Translations under genes and position numbers: made by a program | Origin: Pseudomonas sp. 31-12 | Lineage (GTDB): Bacteria > Pseudomonadota > Gammaproteobacteria > Pseudomonadales > Pseudomonadaceae | NCBI RefSeq assembly: GCF_003151075.1 | Contig: NZ_CP029482.1 | Coordinates: 1,364,001 to 1,428,000, forward strand | Length of the DNA stretch: 64,000 bases | Reading direction: 5' to 3' | Shown: piece by piece, positions 41,031 through 50,761 of the stretch | Position numbering within the stretch: position 1 is the first letter of the stretch | Layout of the letters: each line of letters starts with the position of its first letter | The notes under the pieces: generated by a model | Database searches by the model: none | What the model saw: the letters and a program-made list of their open reading frames with translations, nothing else | What the model was told of the DNA's origin: nothing

Positions 41031-42335
41031 GTGAAACCGGTCAAAGTAGGCATCTGTGGGTTAGGGACCGTCGGTGGCGGTACCTTCAACGTACTTCAGC
41101 GCAACGCCGAGGAAATTGCTCGTCGTGCCGGGCGTGGAATCGAAGTGGCACAAATTGCCATGCGCACGCCAAAGCCTCAGTTCCAAACGACCGGTATTGC
41201 GATTACCAACGATGTCTTCGAAGTGGCCACGAACCCTGAGATCGACATCGTTATAGAGCTGATGGGCGGCTATACCGTTGCCCGCGAGCTGGTACTCAAG
41301 GCCATCGAGAATGGCAAGCATGTGGTCACCGCGAACAAGGCACTGATCGCCGTTCACGGTAATGAGATTTTCGCCAAGGCTCGCGAGAAAGGCGTGATCG
41401 TGGCGTTCGAAGCGGCTGTGGCCGGTGGCATTCCGGTGATCAAGGCGATCCGTGAAGGCCTGTCGGCCAACCGCATCAACTGGGTCGCCGGGATCATCAA
41501 CGGCACCGGCAACTTCATCCTCACCGAAATGCGTGAGAAGGGTCGCACCTTCGAAGACGTACTGGCCGAGGCGCAAGCCTTGGGTTACGCCGAAGCCGAT
41601 CCGACCTTCGACGTTGAAGGCATCGACGCGGCCCACAAGCTGACGATCCTGGCCTCCATCGCCTTCGGCATCCCGCTGCAATTTGACAAGGCCTACACCG
41701 AAGGCATCACCAAGCTGACCACCGCTGACGTGAACTACGCCGAAGCGCTGGGCTATCGCATCAAGCACCTCGGCGTCGCTCGCAGCACAGCGTCCGGCAT
41801 CGAGCTGCGTGTGCACCCGACGCTGATCCCGGCTGATCGCCTGATCGCCAACGTCAATGGCGTGATGAACGCGGTGATGGTCAACGGTGATGCTGCCGGT
41901 TCGACCCTGTTCTACGGCGCCGGCGCTGGCATGGAGCCGACCGCTTCGTCGGTGATCGCTGACCTGGTGGACGTGGTTCGCGCCATGACCTCCGACCCGG
42001 AAAACCGTGTGCCGCACCTGGCCTTCCAGCCGGACTCGCTGTCCGCGCACCCGATCCTGCCGATCGAAGCCTGTGAAAGCGCCTACTACCTGCGCATCCA
42101 GGCCAAGGACCATCCGGGCGTATTGGCCCAGGTGGCGAGTATCCTGTCGGAGCGCGGCATCAACATCGAATCGATCATGCAGAAAGAAGTCGAAGAGCAT
42201 GACGGTCTGGTGCCGATGATCCTGCTGACTCATCGCGTGCTGGAACAGCACATGAACGACGCGATCGCCGCCCTCGAAGCCCTGACAGGCGTGGTCGGTC
42301 CGGTTGTACGGATCCGTGTCGAGCACCTGAACTAA
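41031..42335 (+). CDS. hom: Homoserine dehydrogenase
   Basis: NAD(P)H-dependent reduction of aspartate semialdehyde to homoserine, the branch point to threonine and methionine. The 434-aa protein has an N-terminal nucleotide fold (VGICGLGTVGGGTF), the catalytic domain with ANKALIA and GIINGTGNFILTEM, and a C-terminal ACT domain (about 355-430) for feedback by threonine. The start is GTG 41031 with GGGGAG upstream. An in-frame ATG at 40977 would add 18 residues encoded by the hairpins. It precedes thrC by 66 bases. Confidence 0.97.
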   Translation: MKPVKVGICGLGTVGGGTFNVLQRNAEEIARRAGRGIEVAQIAMRTPKPQFQTTGIAITNDVFEVATNPEIDIVIELMGGYTVARELVLKAIENGKHVVTANKALIAVHGNEIFAKAREKGVIVAFEAAVAGGIPVIKAIREGLSANRINWVAGIINGTGNFILTEMREKGRTFEDVLAEAQALGYAEADPTFDVEGIDAAHKLTILASIAFGIPLQFDKAYTEGITKLTTADVNYAEALGYRIKHLGVARSTASGIELRVHPTLIPADRLIANVNGVMNAVMVNGDAAGSTLFYGAGAGMEPTASSVIADLVDVVRAMTSDPENRVPHLAFQPDSLSAHPILPIEACESAYYLRIQAKDHPGVLAQVASILSERGINIESIMQKEVEEHDGLVPMILLTHRVLEQHMNDAIAALEALTGVVGPVVRIRVEHLN

Positions 42336-42401
42336 GCCGTTATCGTTCACCGGGCCTGCGAGCGGGCCCGGGTTTGCGAACACTGTCTATTGGAGCCAGT
42401 C

Positions 42402-43811
42402 ATGCGTTATATCAGTACCCGCGGCCAGGCACCGGCCCTGAATTTCGAAGATGTCCTGCTGGCCGGTCTCGCTACCGATGGCGGTCTGTACGTCCCGGAA
42501 AACCTGCCACGTTTCACCCAGGAAGAAATCGCTTCCTGGGCCGGACTTCCGTATCACGAGCTGGCCTTCCGGGTGATGCGCCCGTTCGTCACCGGCAGCA
42601 TCCCTGATGCCGATTTCAAAAAGATTCTTGAAGAGACTTACGGCGTGTTCTCGCACAACGCTGTCGCGCCGCTGCGTCAGTTGAACGGCAACGAATGGGT
42701 GCTGGAGCTGTTCCACGGCCCGACCCTGGCGTTCAAGGACTTCGCCCTGCAACTGCTCGGTCGCTTGCTCGACTACGTGCTGGAAAAACGCGGCGAGCGC
42801 GTGGTCATCGTCGGTGCCACTTCCGGTGATACCGGTTCGGCCGCCATCGAAGGCTGCAAGCACTGCGAAAACGTCGACATCTTCATCCTGCACCCGCACA
42901 ACCGCGTGTCCGAAGTGCAGCGTCGCCAGATGACCACCCTCTTCGGCGAGAACATCCACAACATCGCCATCGAAGGCAACTTCGATGACTGCCAGGAAAT
43001 GGTCAAGGCGAGCTTCGCCGACCAGAGCTTCCTCAAGGGCACGCGCCTGGTGGCGGTGAACTCGATCAACTGGGCGCGGATCATGGCCCAGATCGTCTAC
43101 TACTTCCACGCAGCCCTGCAGTTGGGTGGCCCGGCGCGTTCGGTATCGTTCTCGGTGCCGACCGGCAACTTCGGCGACATCTTCGCCGGTTACCTGGCAC
43201 GCAACATGGGCCTGCCGATCAACCAGTTGATCGTCGCCACCAACCGCAACGACATCCTGCACCGCTTCATGAGCGGCAATCAGTACGTCAAGGAAACCCT
43301 GCACGCCACGCTGTCGCCGTCGATGGACATCATGGTGTCGTCGAACTTCGAACGCCTGCTGTTCGACCTGCACGGTCGCAATGGCGCAGCGATTGCCGGT
43401 TTGATGGACAACTTCAAACAGGGTGGCGGCTTCAGCGTCGAACAAGAACGCTGGACCGAAGCCCGCAAGCTGTTCGATTCCCTGGCCGTGGATGACGCAC
43501 AAACCTGCGAAACCATTGCTGAAGTCTACGAGCAAACCGGTGAGCTGCTGGATCCGCATACTGCCATCGGTGTGAAGGCTGCGCGCGAATGCCGTCGTAG
43601 CCTGGATATTCCAATGGTGATTCTCGGCACGGCCCATCCGGTCAAATTCCCGGATGCAGTAGAGAAAGCCGGCGTAGGAAAAGCGCTTGAACTACCTGCA
43701 CATCTTTCTGATTTGTTTGAGAGAGATGAGCGTTGCACCGTGTTGCCGAATGATTTGAAAGCCGTGCAGGCCTTTGTCAGTCAGCATGGCAACCGCGGCA
43801 AGCCGCTGTAA
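42402..43811 (+). CDS. thrC: Threonine synthase
   Basis: PLP enzyme converting O-phosphohomoserine to threonine. The 469-aa protein is of the longer, E. coli-like type. The PLP lysine is in FHGPTLAFKDFALQLL (about 107-122), and the phosphate-binding region follows as VGATSGDTGSAAIEG. ATG 42402 has GGAG 6 bases upstream. It forms an operon with hom and ends at a terminator. Confidence 0.97.
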   Translation: MRYISTRGQAPALNFEDVLLAGLATDGGLYVPENLPRFTQEEIASWAGLPYHELAFRVMRPFVTGSIPDADFKKILEETYGVFSHNAVAPLRQLNGNEWVLELFHGPTLAFKDFALQLLGRLLDYVLEKRGERVVIVGATSGDTGSAAIEGCKHCENVDIFILHPHNRVSEVQRRQMTTLFGENIHNIAIEGNFDDCQEMVKASFADQSFLKGTRLVAVNSINWARIMAQIVYYFHAALQLGGPARSVSFSVPTGNFGDIFAGYLARNMGLPINQLIVATNRNDILHRFMSGNQYVKETLHATLSPSMDIMVSSNFERLLFDLHGRNGAAIAGLMDNFKQGGGFSVEQERWTEARKLFDSLAVDDAQTCETIAEVYEQTGELLDPHTAIGVKAARECRRSLDIPMVILGTAHPVKFPDAVEKAGVGKALELPAHLSDLFERDERCTVLPNDLKAVQAFVSQHGNRGKPL

Positions 43812-43834
43812 CCGCTAAAAGCTGTCACATTTTG

Positions 43835-43860
43835 AAGCCCGTCTCCTGACGGGCTTTCTC
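43835..43860 (+). terminator. Rho-independent terminator of hom-thrC
   Basis: AAGCCCGTC (43835-43843) and GACGGGCTT (43848-43856) form a 9-bp stem with a TCCT loop, followed by TCTCATTTC. Confidence 0.8.
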
Positions 43861-43932
43861 ATTTCTGCATGCCACACTTGTCGCGTTTTCGCCCCAGGAA
43901 GGACGGGCGAGTTGATTGCGAAGGAAGTGGTA

Positions 43933-45285
43933 ATGCTGTTTTTCAGAGGGTTAAAGCCAGCCGTGTGCTGGATGTTTTTGATCGGCGTCCTGGGCTTGGC
44001 CCAAAAAGGGACGGCTGCGCAATTGGCGGCACCTGAGTCCAGCGGCTCGGGCGGCGCAACCGTCGATCTGGACGCTCAGGAAATGAGGTGGATTGCCGAG
44101 CACCCGCAAGTCATCGTCTCATCGGTGCAATACCCGCTTTATCTGTTCAAGGATGAGCACGGCCAATGGAGCGGTCTGAACAACGATCTGCTCAATCGCA
44201 TCAGTGCCATGACAGGCTTGCAGTTTGTTCACGAAGAGTCGTTCTCTACCGATCAGTTACTTGGGCGTCTGGAAAATGGCGAGGCGGACATGAGCACCAC
44301 CCTGGCAATGAATGACGAGCGCAAGGCGTTTCTGGATTTCAGTCATGCGTTCGGTGGCGCTGGCTGGGTGGTTGTCGGGCGAGCAGATGCACCGGTCGTG
44401 CACTCCCTGGAGCAGTTGGCAAAAAGAGTGCTTGTGTTGCCGGCCCGGCACGCACTCGAAGGCACGATTCGCCGCGACCACCCGTCGATCGAGTTGCGCA
44501 CGGTCAAGACGTATGCCGAAGCCAGGGCGCTGGTTGAAAGTGGTGAAGCCTTTGCCACTATCGAAAATGAAATCGGGGCGCAGCTCTATCCGTTGGGCCA
44601 GCTCAAGGTCGGGCGGGCAGTGGAGGGCAAATGGGAGGCTGATCACCTCGCGGTACGCAAAGGTCAGTCGCCGTTGCTGAGCATTCTCAACAAGGCGCTT
44701 GAGGCCTTTCCGGCAGCAGAACTGCGCACGATCCGCCTGAAGTGGCTCAATGGAATCGCCCCCGTTCAGTCACCTTCCCGTTGGCGGCAGATGACTCATT
44801 GGCTTTGCTGGAGCATGTTTATCGTCAGCCTGTTCGGCCTGCTTTCCTTGCTCTGGAACCGCAGGCTTGCGGCGCTGATCAAGCAGCGCGTCGACGCCGA
44901 GATAGGTCTCGGCGATCAACTGGCGTTCCAGCATGCGTTGATGGACGCCATGCCCGATCCGATGTTTGTTCGTGATCTGGAAGGGCGTTTGATCATGTGC
45001 AACAAGAGTTACGAAGAAAGTCTCTGCACTCGTTTTGATCAGGTTCAGGGCAGACGGCTGATTGAGCTCGATGTGTTGCCCAAAGAGACCGCTGAGCTGC
45101 TGCATGCCGAATTCATGGCGCAGATGGAGACTCGAAAGCCACGCTTCAGTGAGCGTCAATTAATGTTCAACAACGGTGTCCAGGACATCTACCAGTGGAC
45201 GGTGCCGTTCTACAGCGCCGATGGTCGATTGCGAGGATTGCTGGGTGGATGGACCGATATCGGTCGCCGGACAAGGCACATGTGA
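43933..45285 (+). CDS. Kinase-less sensor-like protein: binding domain, TM, PAS
   Basis: 450 aa with the front half of a BvgS/EvgS-type sensor. It has an N-terminal hydrophobic segment (about 10-30), a periplasmic SBP_bac_3 domain (about 55-275), one membrane helix (about 289-307) and a cytoplasmic PAS domain (about 330-440) ending GLLGGWTDIGRR. It stops there, where a histidine kinase would start. The next 150 bases encode no kinase in any frame, so it is either a degraded sensor or a stand-alone input module. ATG 43933 has AAGGA upstream. It probably senses a small solute and needs a partner. Confidence 0.8.
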   Translation: MLFFRGLKPAVCWMFLIGVLGLAQKGTAAQLAAPESSGSGGATVDLDAQEMRWIAEHPQVIVSSVQYPLYLFKDEHGQWSGLNNDLLNRISAMTGLQFVHEESFSTDQLLGRLENGEADMSTTLAMNDERKAFLDFSHAFGGAGWVVVGRADAPVVHSLEQLAKRVLVLPARHALEGTIRRDHPSIELRTVKTYAEARALVESGEAFATIENEIGAQLYPLGQLKVGRAVEGKWEADHLAVRKGQSPLLSILNKALEAFPAAELRTIRLKWLNGIAPVQSPSRWRQMTHWLCWSMFIVSLFGLLSLLWNRRLAALIKQRVDAEIGLGDQLAFQHALMDAMPDPMFVRDLEGRLIMCNKSYEESLCTRFDQVQGRRLIELDVLPKETAELLHAEFMAQMETRKPRFSERQLMFNNGVQDIYQWTVPFYSADGRLRGLLGGWTDIGRRTRHM

Positions 45286-45447
45286 ATCGTCTGTTTTTTC
45301 CCTGTCATCTTTGCCGTGCATGCTCAGTCGACCAGGGACGCCGACGCGTCTGCACCTGGAATCCAGAACTTTCTTCTCGGGCCAGTGGTCACTTACTGTG
45401 AACACGCCCCAGGCACTTTGTTTTCGGACTATTGAGTGGTGATCGAG

Positions 45448-45735
45448 ATGGAAAGTATCAGTCTATTGCTCGGTGAGGCGCTGAGCCCGTATCAGGTCAC
45501 GCTGACCCCGTCGGGCGCCCATGGCGAATGCCTGGTGACACTGAAGAATGCGACCGGCGCGATCGTGGTCGAACGGGCATTCAATCAAGCCCAGTTAACC
45601 GATTACCGTCTGCTGACGGATGTCGTCGACGGCTTGCACCGCGACGTGCTGATTGCCGAAGGACGGCTGGAGCCCTGCGTCATCGCGGCTCTGCGCAATG
45701 CGGCTCAGGACAAGATTCTGGCCAGTCGAAATTGA
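45448..45735 (+). CDS. DUF3509 protein (95 aa)
   Basis: Small soluble protein of the Pseudomonas-specific DUF3509 family, function unknown. MESISLLLGEALSPYQVTLTP is the typical start, so ATG 45448 is chosen over the GTG codons at 45436 and 45439. No signal peptide or membrane segment. Stands alone between the sensor-like gene and a terminator. Confidence 0.85.
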   Translation: MESISLLLGEALSPYQVTLTPSGAHGECLVTLKNATGAIVVERAFNQAQLTDYRLLTDVVDGLHRDVLIAEGRLEPCVIAALRNAAQDKILASRN

Positions 45736-45854
45736 ATTGTTCTTTTGTGGGAACCTTCCTGCACTCAGGTCGTCAGACCATGTAACAGCAGGATCAAGCA
45801 TTGTGCTCCGGTGCTTGTAGCCTGCAGTTACTGGTCTTTATGTAGGCCACGTTT

Positions 45855-45893
45855 AACCCCGAGTCGTCTCCCCACTTCTCGGGGTTTCTTTTT
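45855..45893 (+). terminator. Rho-independent terminator after the DUF3509 gene
   Basis: AACCCCGAG (45855-45863) and CTCGGGGTT (45878-45886) form a 9-bp stem followed by TCTTTTT. Convergent with the next leftward gene. Confidence 0.8.
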
Positions 45894-45905
45894 GCCTGCG
45901 ATTTG

Positions 45906-46769
45906 TCATTGCTGCGCCTGATGCTCGAAGAACACTCGGGATTCTTCGAGGTAAGCACTGCGACTTTCCGGGTCGAGCCACGCGGCGTAAGCCTCGCTCA
46001 ACTGGTCGCGGGGCAGTTTGCGCAGCAGCTGATTGATCTCGACGATCGCTTGCCGGCCCTTGGGTGTGTCGGTACAGCCGATGTAACCGGACAAGAATTT
46101 TTCCGCGCCACGAATCGGGTAAAACTGCAGCTCATCCTCCGCGATTCCCTGCTGCTGGGCCTGGTAACGGATTTCCGGGCGATAGCCCAGTAGCAGGCGC
46201 AATCGTCCCAGACGTTGCATTTGCAGGAGACTGCCCAAGGCGTCGTTGCCGTAGTGCAGCGTCAGCGCGTCGGGCGGCGCTTGCTTGAGCAGTGCGTCGA
46301 GGTACTGGCCATAGTTGCGCTCGGCGATGATGCCCAGCTTCTCGCGGCCACTGGCTAGCAGGGCGGCCAAGTCCAGTTCACCGTCCTGGATAAAGGGTGT
46401 CAGCGCCTCACGATCCACCCGCCTTACCGCCACACCATTACTCATGGCCCGAAAAACCGGAATGGAAAACGCAATCCAGCGCTCGCGCTCCTTGCTTTTG
46501 TTCAGCGCCGCGTCGCACGTGAGGGAGGGGTCGTGGAGCATTTGCAAGCCGCGAGCGCGATTGACCCGCATCAGCGTGTGTTCGTATTGCGGCATGCCGG
46601 CGATCAACAGCGGCAACAGTTGATCGATAACGCCCTGGCCTTTTTTCGGTCCTTCGAAGATCGTCAATGGCGGCAAATCACGCATCAGCCAGATCAGCGT
46701 TTCCTTGGGTTGCGCCATCGCGGATGGGACCAGCCCGGCGAGCAGAAGCGTAACCAGCAGCGCGCGCAC
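45906..46769 (-). CDS. Periplasmic binding-fold protein (TIGR02285-like)
   Basis: 287-aa exported protein related to extracellular solute-binding family 3 and to the TIGR02285 group of unknown function. A signal peptide ends at VPSAMA, followed by ETLIWLMRDLPPLTIFEGPKKGQG. Single polypeptide with no membrane segment after the signal. I start at GTG 46769, which places the signal peptide at the very N-terminus. The frame continues to 46967 inside the neighbouring gene. A sensory or transport ligand role is inferred only from the fold. Confidence 0.78.
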   Translation of the reverse strand: MRALLVTLLLAGLVPSAMAQPKETLIWLMRDLPPLTIFEGPKKGQGVIDQLLPLLIAGMPQYEHTLMRVNRARGLQMLHDPSLTCDAALNKSKERERWIAFSIPVFRAMSNGVAVRRVDREALTPFIQDGELDLAALLASGREKLGIIAERNYGQYLDALLKQAPPDALTLHYGNDALGSLLQMQRLGRLRLLLGYRPEIRYQAQQQGIAEDELQFYPIRGAEKFLSGYIGCTDTPKGRQAIVEINQLLRKLPRDQLSEAYAAWLDPESRSAYLEESRVFFEHQAQQ

Positions 46770-46827
46770 TACCCGTCCGCCATGCGCCAGGCAGATTCTG
46801 ATGGACTGCGCTAGCCGGCGCCTCAGC

Positions 46828-48027
46828 TTAGATGGCTCCGTCTTTGCGCAGTTGAGCAATCTGCGACGCGTCATAGCCAAGTTCCTGGAGTACCTGTGCG
46901 TTGTGCTCACCCAGTTGTGGCCCGACCCATTCGCAATCGCCGGGTGTCTCAGAGAGTTTCGGCACAATCCCCGGCATCTTGAAGTCTTTGCCGTCTGGCA
47001 GCTTGGCCTGCAGGAACATTTCCCGGGCCAGGTATTGCGGATCGCTGAACATGTCTTCGGCGCTGAAGATCCGACTGACGGGCACCTCGGCCTGATTCAG
47101 CTTCGCCAGCACGGTGTCCAGCGGCTGCGAATTGACCCAGCGATCGATCACCCCGTAAATCTCGTCGCGGCGGCTGTCACGGCCATCGTTGCTGGCCAGC
47201 ACCGGGTCGTTGGCCAGGTCTTCGCGGCCGATGACCAGCATGAAACGCTTGAAGATCGCATCGCCATTGGCGCCGATCTGCACATGCTTGCCGTCAGCGC
47301 TGGTGTGGATCGAGGAGGGCGTGATGCCCGGCATGATATTGCCGGTGCGCTCACGGATGAAACCGAATACGTCGAACTCCGGCACCATGCTTTCCATCAT
47401 GGCAAAGATCGCTTCATACAGCGCCACGTCCACCACCTGGCCCTGGCCGCCGTTGACCTCGCGATGACGCAGAGCCATCAGCGCACCAATCACACCCCAC
47501 AGCGCGGCAATTGAGTCTCCGATGGAAATCCCGGTGCGTACCGGTGGCCGGTCTTCGAAACCGGTGATGTAGCGCAGGCCTCCCATGGACTCGCCGACCG
47601 CGCCAAAACCGGGCTGATCTTTCATTGGCCCGGTCTGGCCGAACCCCGACAGCCGCACCATCACCAGTTTGGGGTTGAGGGCGTGCAAGACATCCCAGCC
47701 CAGGCCAAGCTTTTCCAGGACGCCAGGGCGAAAATTTTCAATAAGGATGTCCGCTTCACTCAGCAGCTTTTTCAGAATCGTCAGGCCGTCCGGGTGTTTC
47801 AGGTTCAGGGTCAGGGACTTTTTATTGCGGGCTTGCACGAACCACCACAGCGAGGTGCCTTCGTACAGTTTTCGCCACTTGCGTAGCGGATCACCGCCGT
47901 CGGGGGATTCAATCTTGATCACTTCGGCGCCGAACTCAGCGCAAATGCGCGAGGCAAACGGCCCGGCGATCAAGGTGCCCAATTCGATGACTTTCAGACC
48001 TGAGAGCGGTTTGGCGGTGAACGGCAT
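46828..48027 (-). CDS. CaiB/BaiF-family (class III) CoA-transferase
   Basis: 399-aa enzyme that moves CoA between carboxylic acids. The family N-terminus is clear (PLSGLKVIELGTLIAGPFASRICAEFGAEVIKIE), followed by GFGQTGPMKDQPGFGAVGESMGG and the CoA-binding C-terminal part. Substrates cannot be read from sequence. ATG 48027 has AGGATC upstream and begins at the conserved part. It lies 58 bases before the binding-fold gene on the same strand and is divergent from yaeQ. Confidence 0.92.
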   Translation of the reverse strand: MPFTAKPLSGLKVIELGTLIAGPFASRICAEFGAEVIKIESPDGGDPLRKWRKLYEGTSLWWFVQARNKKSLTLNLKHPDGLTILKKLLSEADILIENFRPGVLEKLGLGWDVLHALNPKLVMVRLSGFGQTGPMKDQPGFGAVGESMGGLRYITGFEDRPPVRTGISIGDSIAALWGVIGALMALRHREVNGGQGQVVDVALYEAIFAMMESMVPEFDVFGFIRERTGNIMPGITPSSIHTSADGKHVQIGANGDAIFKRFMLVIGREDLANDPVLASNDGRDSRRDEIYGVIDRWVNSQPLDTVLAKLNQAEVPVSRIFSAEDMFSDPQYLAREMFLQAKLPDGKDFKMPGIVPKLSETPGDCEWVGPQLGEHNAQVLQELGYDASQIAQLRKDGAI

Positions 48028-48174
48028 GCTGGATCCTGTAAGACAAAGGCTGAGCGGATATAGCCTTTTAACATAGCCCAATGTCAGACGACCAAGGTTC
48101 ATCGCCTTCTATTCGTTGATTGCCTACTGCATCGGTTAGACTTGCCGCCTTTCCTCGTATCAAGAAGCCCGTTC

Positions 48175-48717
48175 ATGGCCCAGCCGTCCACGACCTACAA
48201 GTTTGAACTGAACCTCACCGACCTCGACCGCAGCGTTTACGAGACCGTGAAGCAGACCATCGCCCGCCACCCTTCGGAAACCGAAGAGCGCATGACTGTG
48301 CGGCTGCTGGCCTACGCCTTCTGGTACAACGAGCAGCTGTCGTTCGGTCGCGGTCTGTCAGACGTGGATGAACCCGCCCTGTGGGAAAAGAGCCTGGATG
48401 ATCGTGTCCTGCACTGGATCGAAGTCGGCCAGCCAGACGCCGATCGCCTGACCTGGTGCTCGCGCCGTACCGAGCGCACCAGCCTGCTGGCCTACGGCAG
48501 CCTGCGCGTCTGGGAAACCAAAGTGATCCCGGCGATCAAGAACCTGAAAAACGTGCACATCGCGGCCGTGCCTCAGGACATCCTGGAAACCCTGTCCAAA
48601 GACATGCCCCGCGTTATCAAGTGGGATGTGATGATCAGCGAAGGGACGATTTTCGTCACCGACGACCGTGGTCAGCACGAAGTCCAGTTGCAGTGGCTGA
48701 GCGGCGAACGCGGCTGA
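48175..48717 (+). CDS. yaeQ: YaeQ family protein
   Basis: 180-aa protein with a PD-(D/E)XK nuclease-like fold. Reported as an RfaH suppressor in enterics, molecular role unclear. The start MAQPSTTYKFELNLTDLDRSVYE matches the family, followed by HPSETEERMTVRLLAYA, GLSDVDEPALW and WIEVGQPDADRL. ATG 48175 is chosen because the preceding 11 residues are not conserved. It lies 66 bases before recJ. Confidence 0.93.
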   Translation: MAQPSTTYKFELNLTDLDRSVYETVKQTIARHPSETEERMTVRLLAYAFWYNEQLSFGRGLSDVDEPALWEKSLDDRVLHWIEVGQPDADRLTWCSRRTERTSLLAYGSLRVWETKVIPAIKNLKNVHIAAVPQDILETLSKDMPRVIKWDVMISEGTIFVTDDRGQHEVQLQWLSGERG

Positions 48718-48783
48718 TATTTCGCCGTTCCTTCGCGTTATCCGGTTTTATCCTACGTATTCAAGAGAAGCACCTGTCACCCC

Positions 48784-50493
48784 ATGCGCATCGAACCTCG
48801 CCTGTTGCCCGACACCCTGCCATTCCTCGGTGATCTGCCGCCACTGCTGACGCGTCTTTACGCGGCGCGGGGCGTGCAATCCGAGGCGGAACTGGACAAG
48901 AGCCTGGCGCGGCTGATTCCGTTCCAGCAGCTCAAAGGCATCGATGCGGCGGTGGATTTGCTGGTGTCAGCACTGGAGCAGCGCCAGCGGATTCTGATTG
49001 TCGGCGACTTCGACGCTGATGGCGCGACGGCCAGTACCGTGGGCGTGCTGGGGTTGCGGCTGCTCGGCGCGGCGCATGTCGATTATCTGGTGCCGAACCG
49101 ATTCGAGTATGGCTATGGCCTGACCCCGGAAATCGTTGAAGTGGCGCTGACACGCACGCCTCAGTTGCTGATCACAGTCGACAACGGCATCTCCAGTGTC
49201 GAAGGCGTGGCGGCGGCGAAGAAGGCGGGCCTGAACGTGCTGGTCACCGACCACCACTTGCCCGGAGACGAACTGCCGTTGGCCGATGCCATCGTCAATC
49301 CGAACCAGCCCGGCTGCGAATTTCCGAGCAAGGCACTGGCCGGCGTCGGGGTGATTTTCTATGTGTTGATGGCCCTGCGCGCACGGTTGCGCAGCCTCGG
49401 CTGGTACGCAAACACGCCGCAGCCGAACATCGGCGAATTGCTGGACCTGGTGGCGCTGGGCAGCGTCGCCGACGTCGTACCGCTGGATGCCAACAACCGG
49501 ATTCTGGTGCACCAGGGCCTGGAGCGGATTCGCGCCGGGCGTGCCCGTCCGGGCATCAAGGCGATTCTCGAAGTGGCCAAGCGTGAACCGGCGCGCATCA
49601 CCTCGACCGACCTGGGCTTCATTGTCGGCCCGCGCCTGAATGCGGCGGGGCGTCTGGATGACATGAGCCTGGGCATCGAATGCCTGATCACCGAAGACGC
49701 GGGGCTGGCGCGGGAAATGGCCGTGCAACTCGACGGGATGAACCAGGACCGCAAATCCATCGAGCAGGGCATGCAGCGTGAAGCGCTGGCTCAACTGAAG
49801 GATTTGCCGGTCGAGTCGATGCCGTTTGGCCTGTGCCTGTTTGATCCCGAGTGGCACCAGGGTGTCATCGGAATCCTCGCCTCGCGTATGAAAGAGCGCT
49901 ATTTCCGTCCGACCATTGCCTTTGCCGATGCCGGCGATGGTTTGCTCAAGGGCTCGGGGCGTTCGGTTCAGGGTTTCCACATCCGTGACGCCTTGAGCGT
50001 GGTGGCCGCGCAACATCCGAACCTGATCACCAAGTACGGCGGCCACGCCATGGCGGCCGGTCTGACCTTGCCCGAAGCGAATTTTCCGTTGTTCGCCGAG
50101 GCCTTTGACGCTGAAGTGCGCAGGCAATTGCGCGAAGAAGACCTGACCGGGCGACTGCTGTCGGACGGGGTTTTGGCTGTCGAAGAGTTCCATCTTGAAC
50201 TGGCCCGTGCCCTGCGCCATGCAGGCCCGTGGGGGCAGCACTTCCCGGAGCCGCTGTTTCATGGGGTGTTTCAGTTGGTTGAGCAGCGCGTCGTCGGCGA
50301 ACGGCACCTCAAAGTGGTGCTGAGAAGCGAATGCGGCTCGGTGAAGCTCGATGGCATTGCCTTCGGCATCGACCGCGACATCTGGCCGAATCCGACGATC
50401 AAATGGGTGGAACTGGCCTACAAACTCGACCTCAACGAGTTTCGCGGGAACGAGACGGTGCAACTGATGATTGCCCACATAGAACCGCGCTGA
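48784..50493 (+). CDS. recJ: Single-stranded-DNA-specific exonuclease RecJ
   Basis: 5'-3' single-strand exonuclease of RecF recombination and mismatch repair. The 569-aa DHH-family protein has IVGDFDADGATA (about 77-88), VTDHHLPGDE (DHH, about 157-166), the DHHA1 domain with GGHAMAAGLT near residue 420 and a C-terminal OB fold. Every metal ligand motif is visible. A 68-base palindrome directly follows the stop. Confidence 0.97.
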   Translation: MRIEPRLLPDTLPFLGDLPPLLTRLYAARGVQSEAELDKSLARLIPFQQLKGIDAAVDLLVSALEQRQRILIVGDFDADGATASTVGVLGLRLLGAAHVDYLVPNRFEYGYGLTPEIVEVALTRTPQLLITVDNGISSVEGVAAAKKAGLNVLVTDHHLPGDELPLADAIVNPNQPGCEFPSKALAGVGVIFYVLMALRARLRSLGWYANTPQPNIGELLDLVALGSVADVVPLDANNRILVHQGLERIRAGRARPGIKAILEVAKREPARITSTDLGFIVGPRLNAAGRLDDMSLGIECLITEDAGLAREMAVQLDGMNQDRKSIEQGMQREALAQLKDLPVESMPFGLCLFDPEWHQGVIGILASRMKERYFRPTIAFADAGDGLLKGSGRSVQGFHIRDALSVVAAQHPNLITKYGGHAMAAGLTLPEANFPLFAEAFDAEVRRQLREEDLTGRLLSDGVLAVEEFHLELARALRHAGPWGQHFPEPLFHGVFQLVEQRVVGERHLKVVLRSECGSVKLDGIAFGIDRDIWPNPTIKWVELAYKLDLNEFRGNETVQLMIAHIEPR

Positions 50494-50495
50494 GC

Positions 50496-50563
50496 CTTTC
50501 GCGAGCAAGCCCGCTCCCACAGGATTTGCGCAAACCCTGTGGGAGCGGGCTTGCTCGCGAAAG
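50496..50563. repeat. Near-perfect 68-base palindrome (REP pair) after recJ
   Basis: 28-base perfect arms (50496-50523, 50536-50563) around ATTTGCGCAAAC, whose centre TTTGCGCAAA is itself palindromic. It is the tightest REP pair in the window, 3 bases after the recJ stop. The remaining 200 bases to the oxidoreductase gene hold no recognisable gene. Confidence 0.88.
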
Positions 50564-50761
50564 CGATCGCCCTCACGCCAAATATCCCCGGAACCCTCCC
50601 TCATCCCCCGATGTCGACTAGGCTCTAAGCACTGCTTGATTATCCTTGTGACGTCTTGTCCAATTTTTGCCCGCGGGGGCGGGTGCTACGCCTTTTTCCT
50701 GTCACTCGTCGACTTTTCAAACAGAACCCTGGAGCCTGCCCACTGATTCGAGAGGTGCCCC

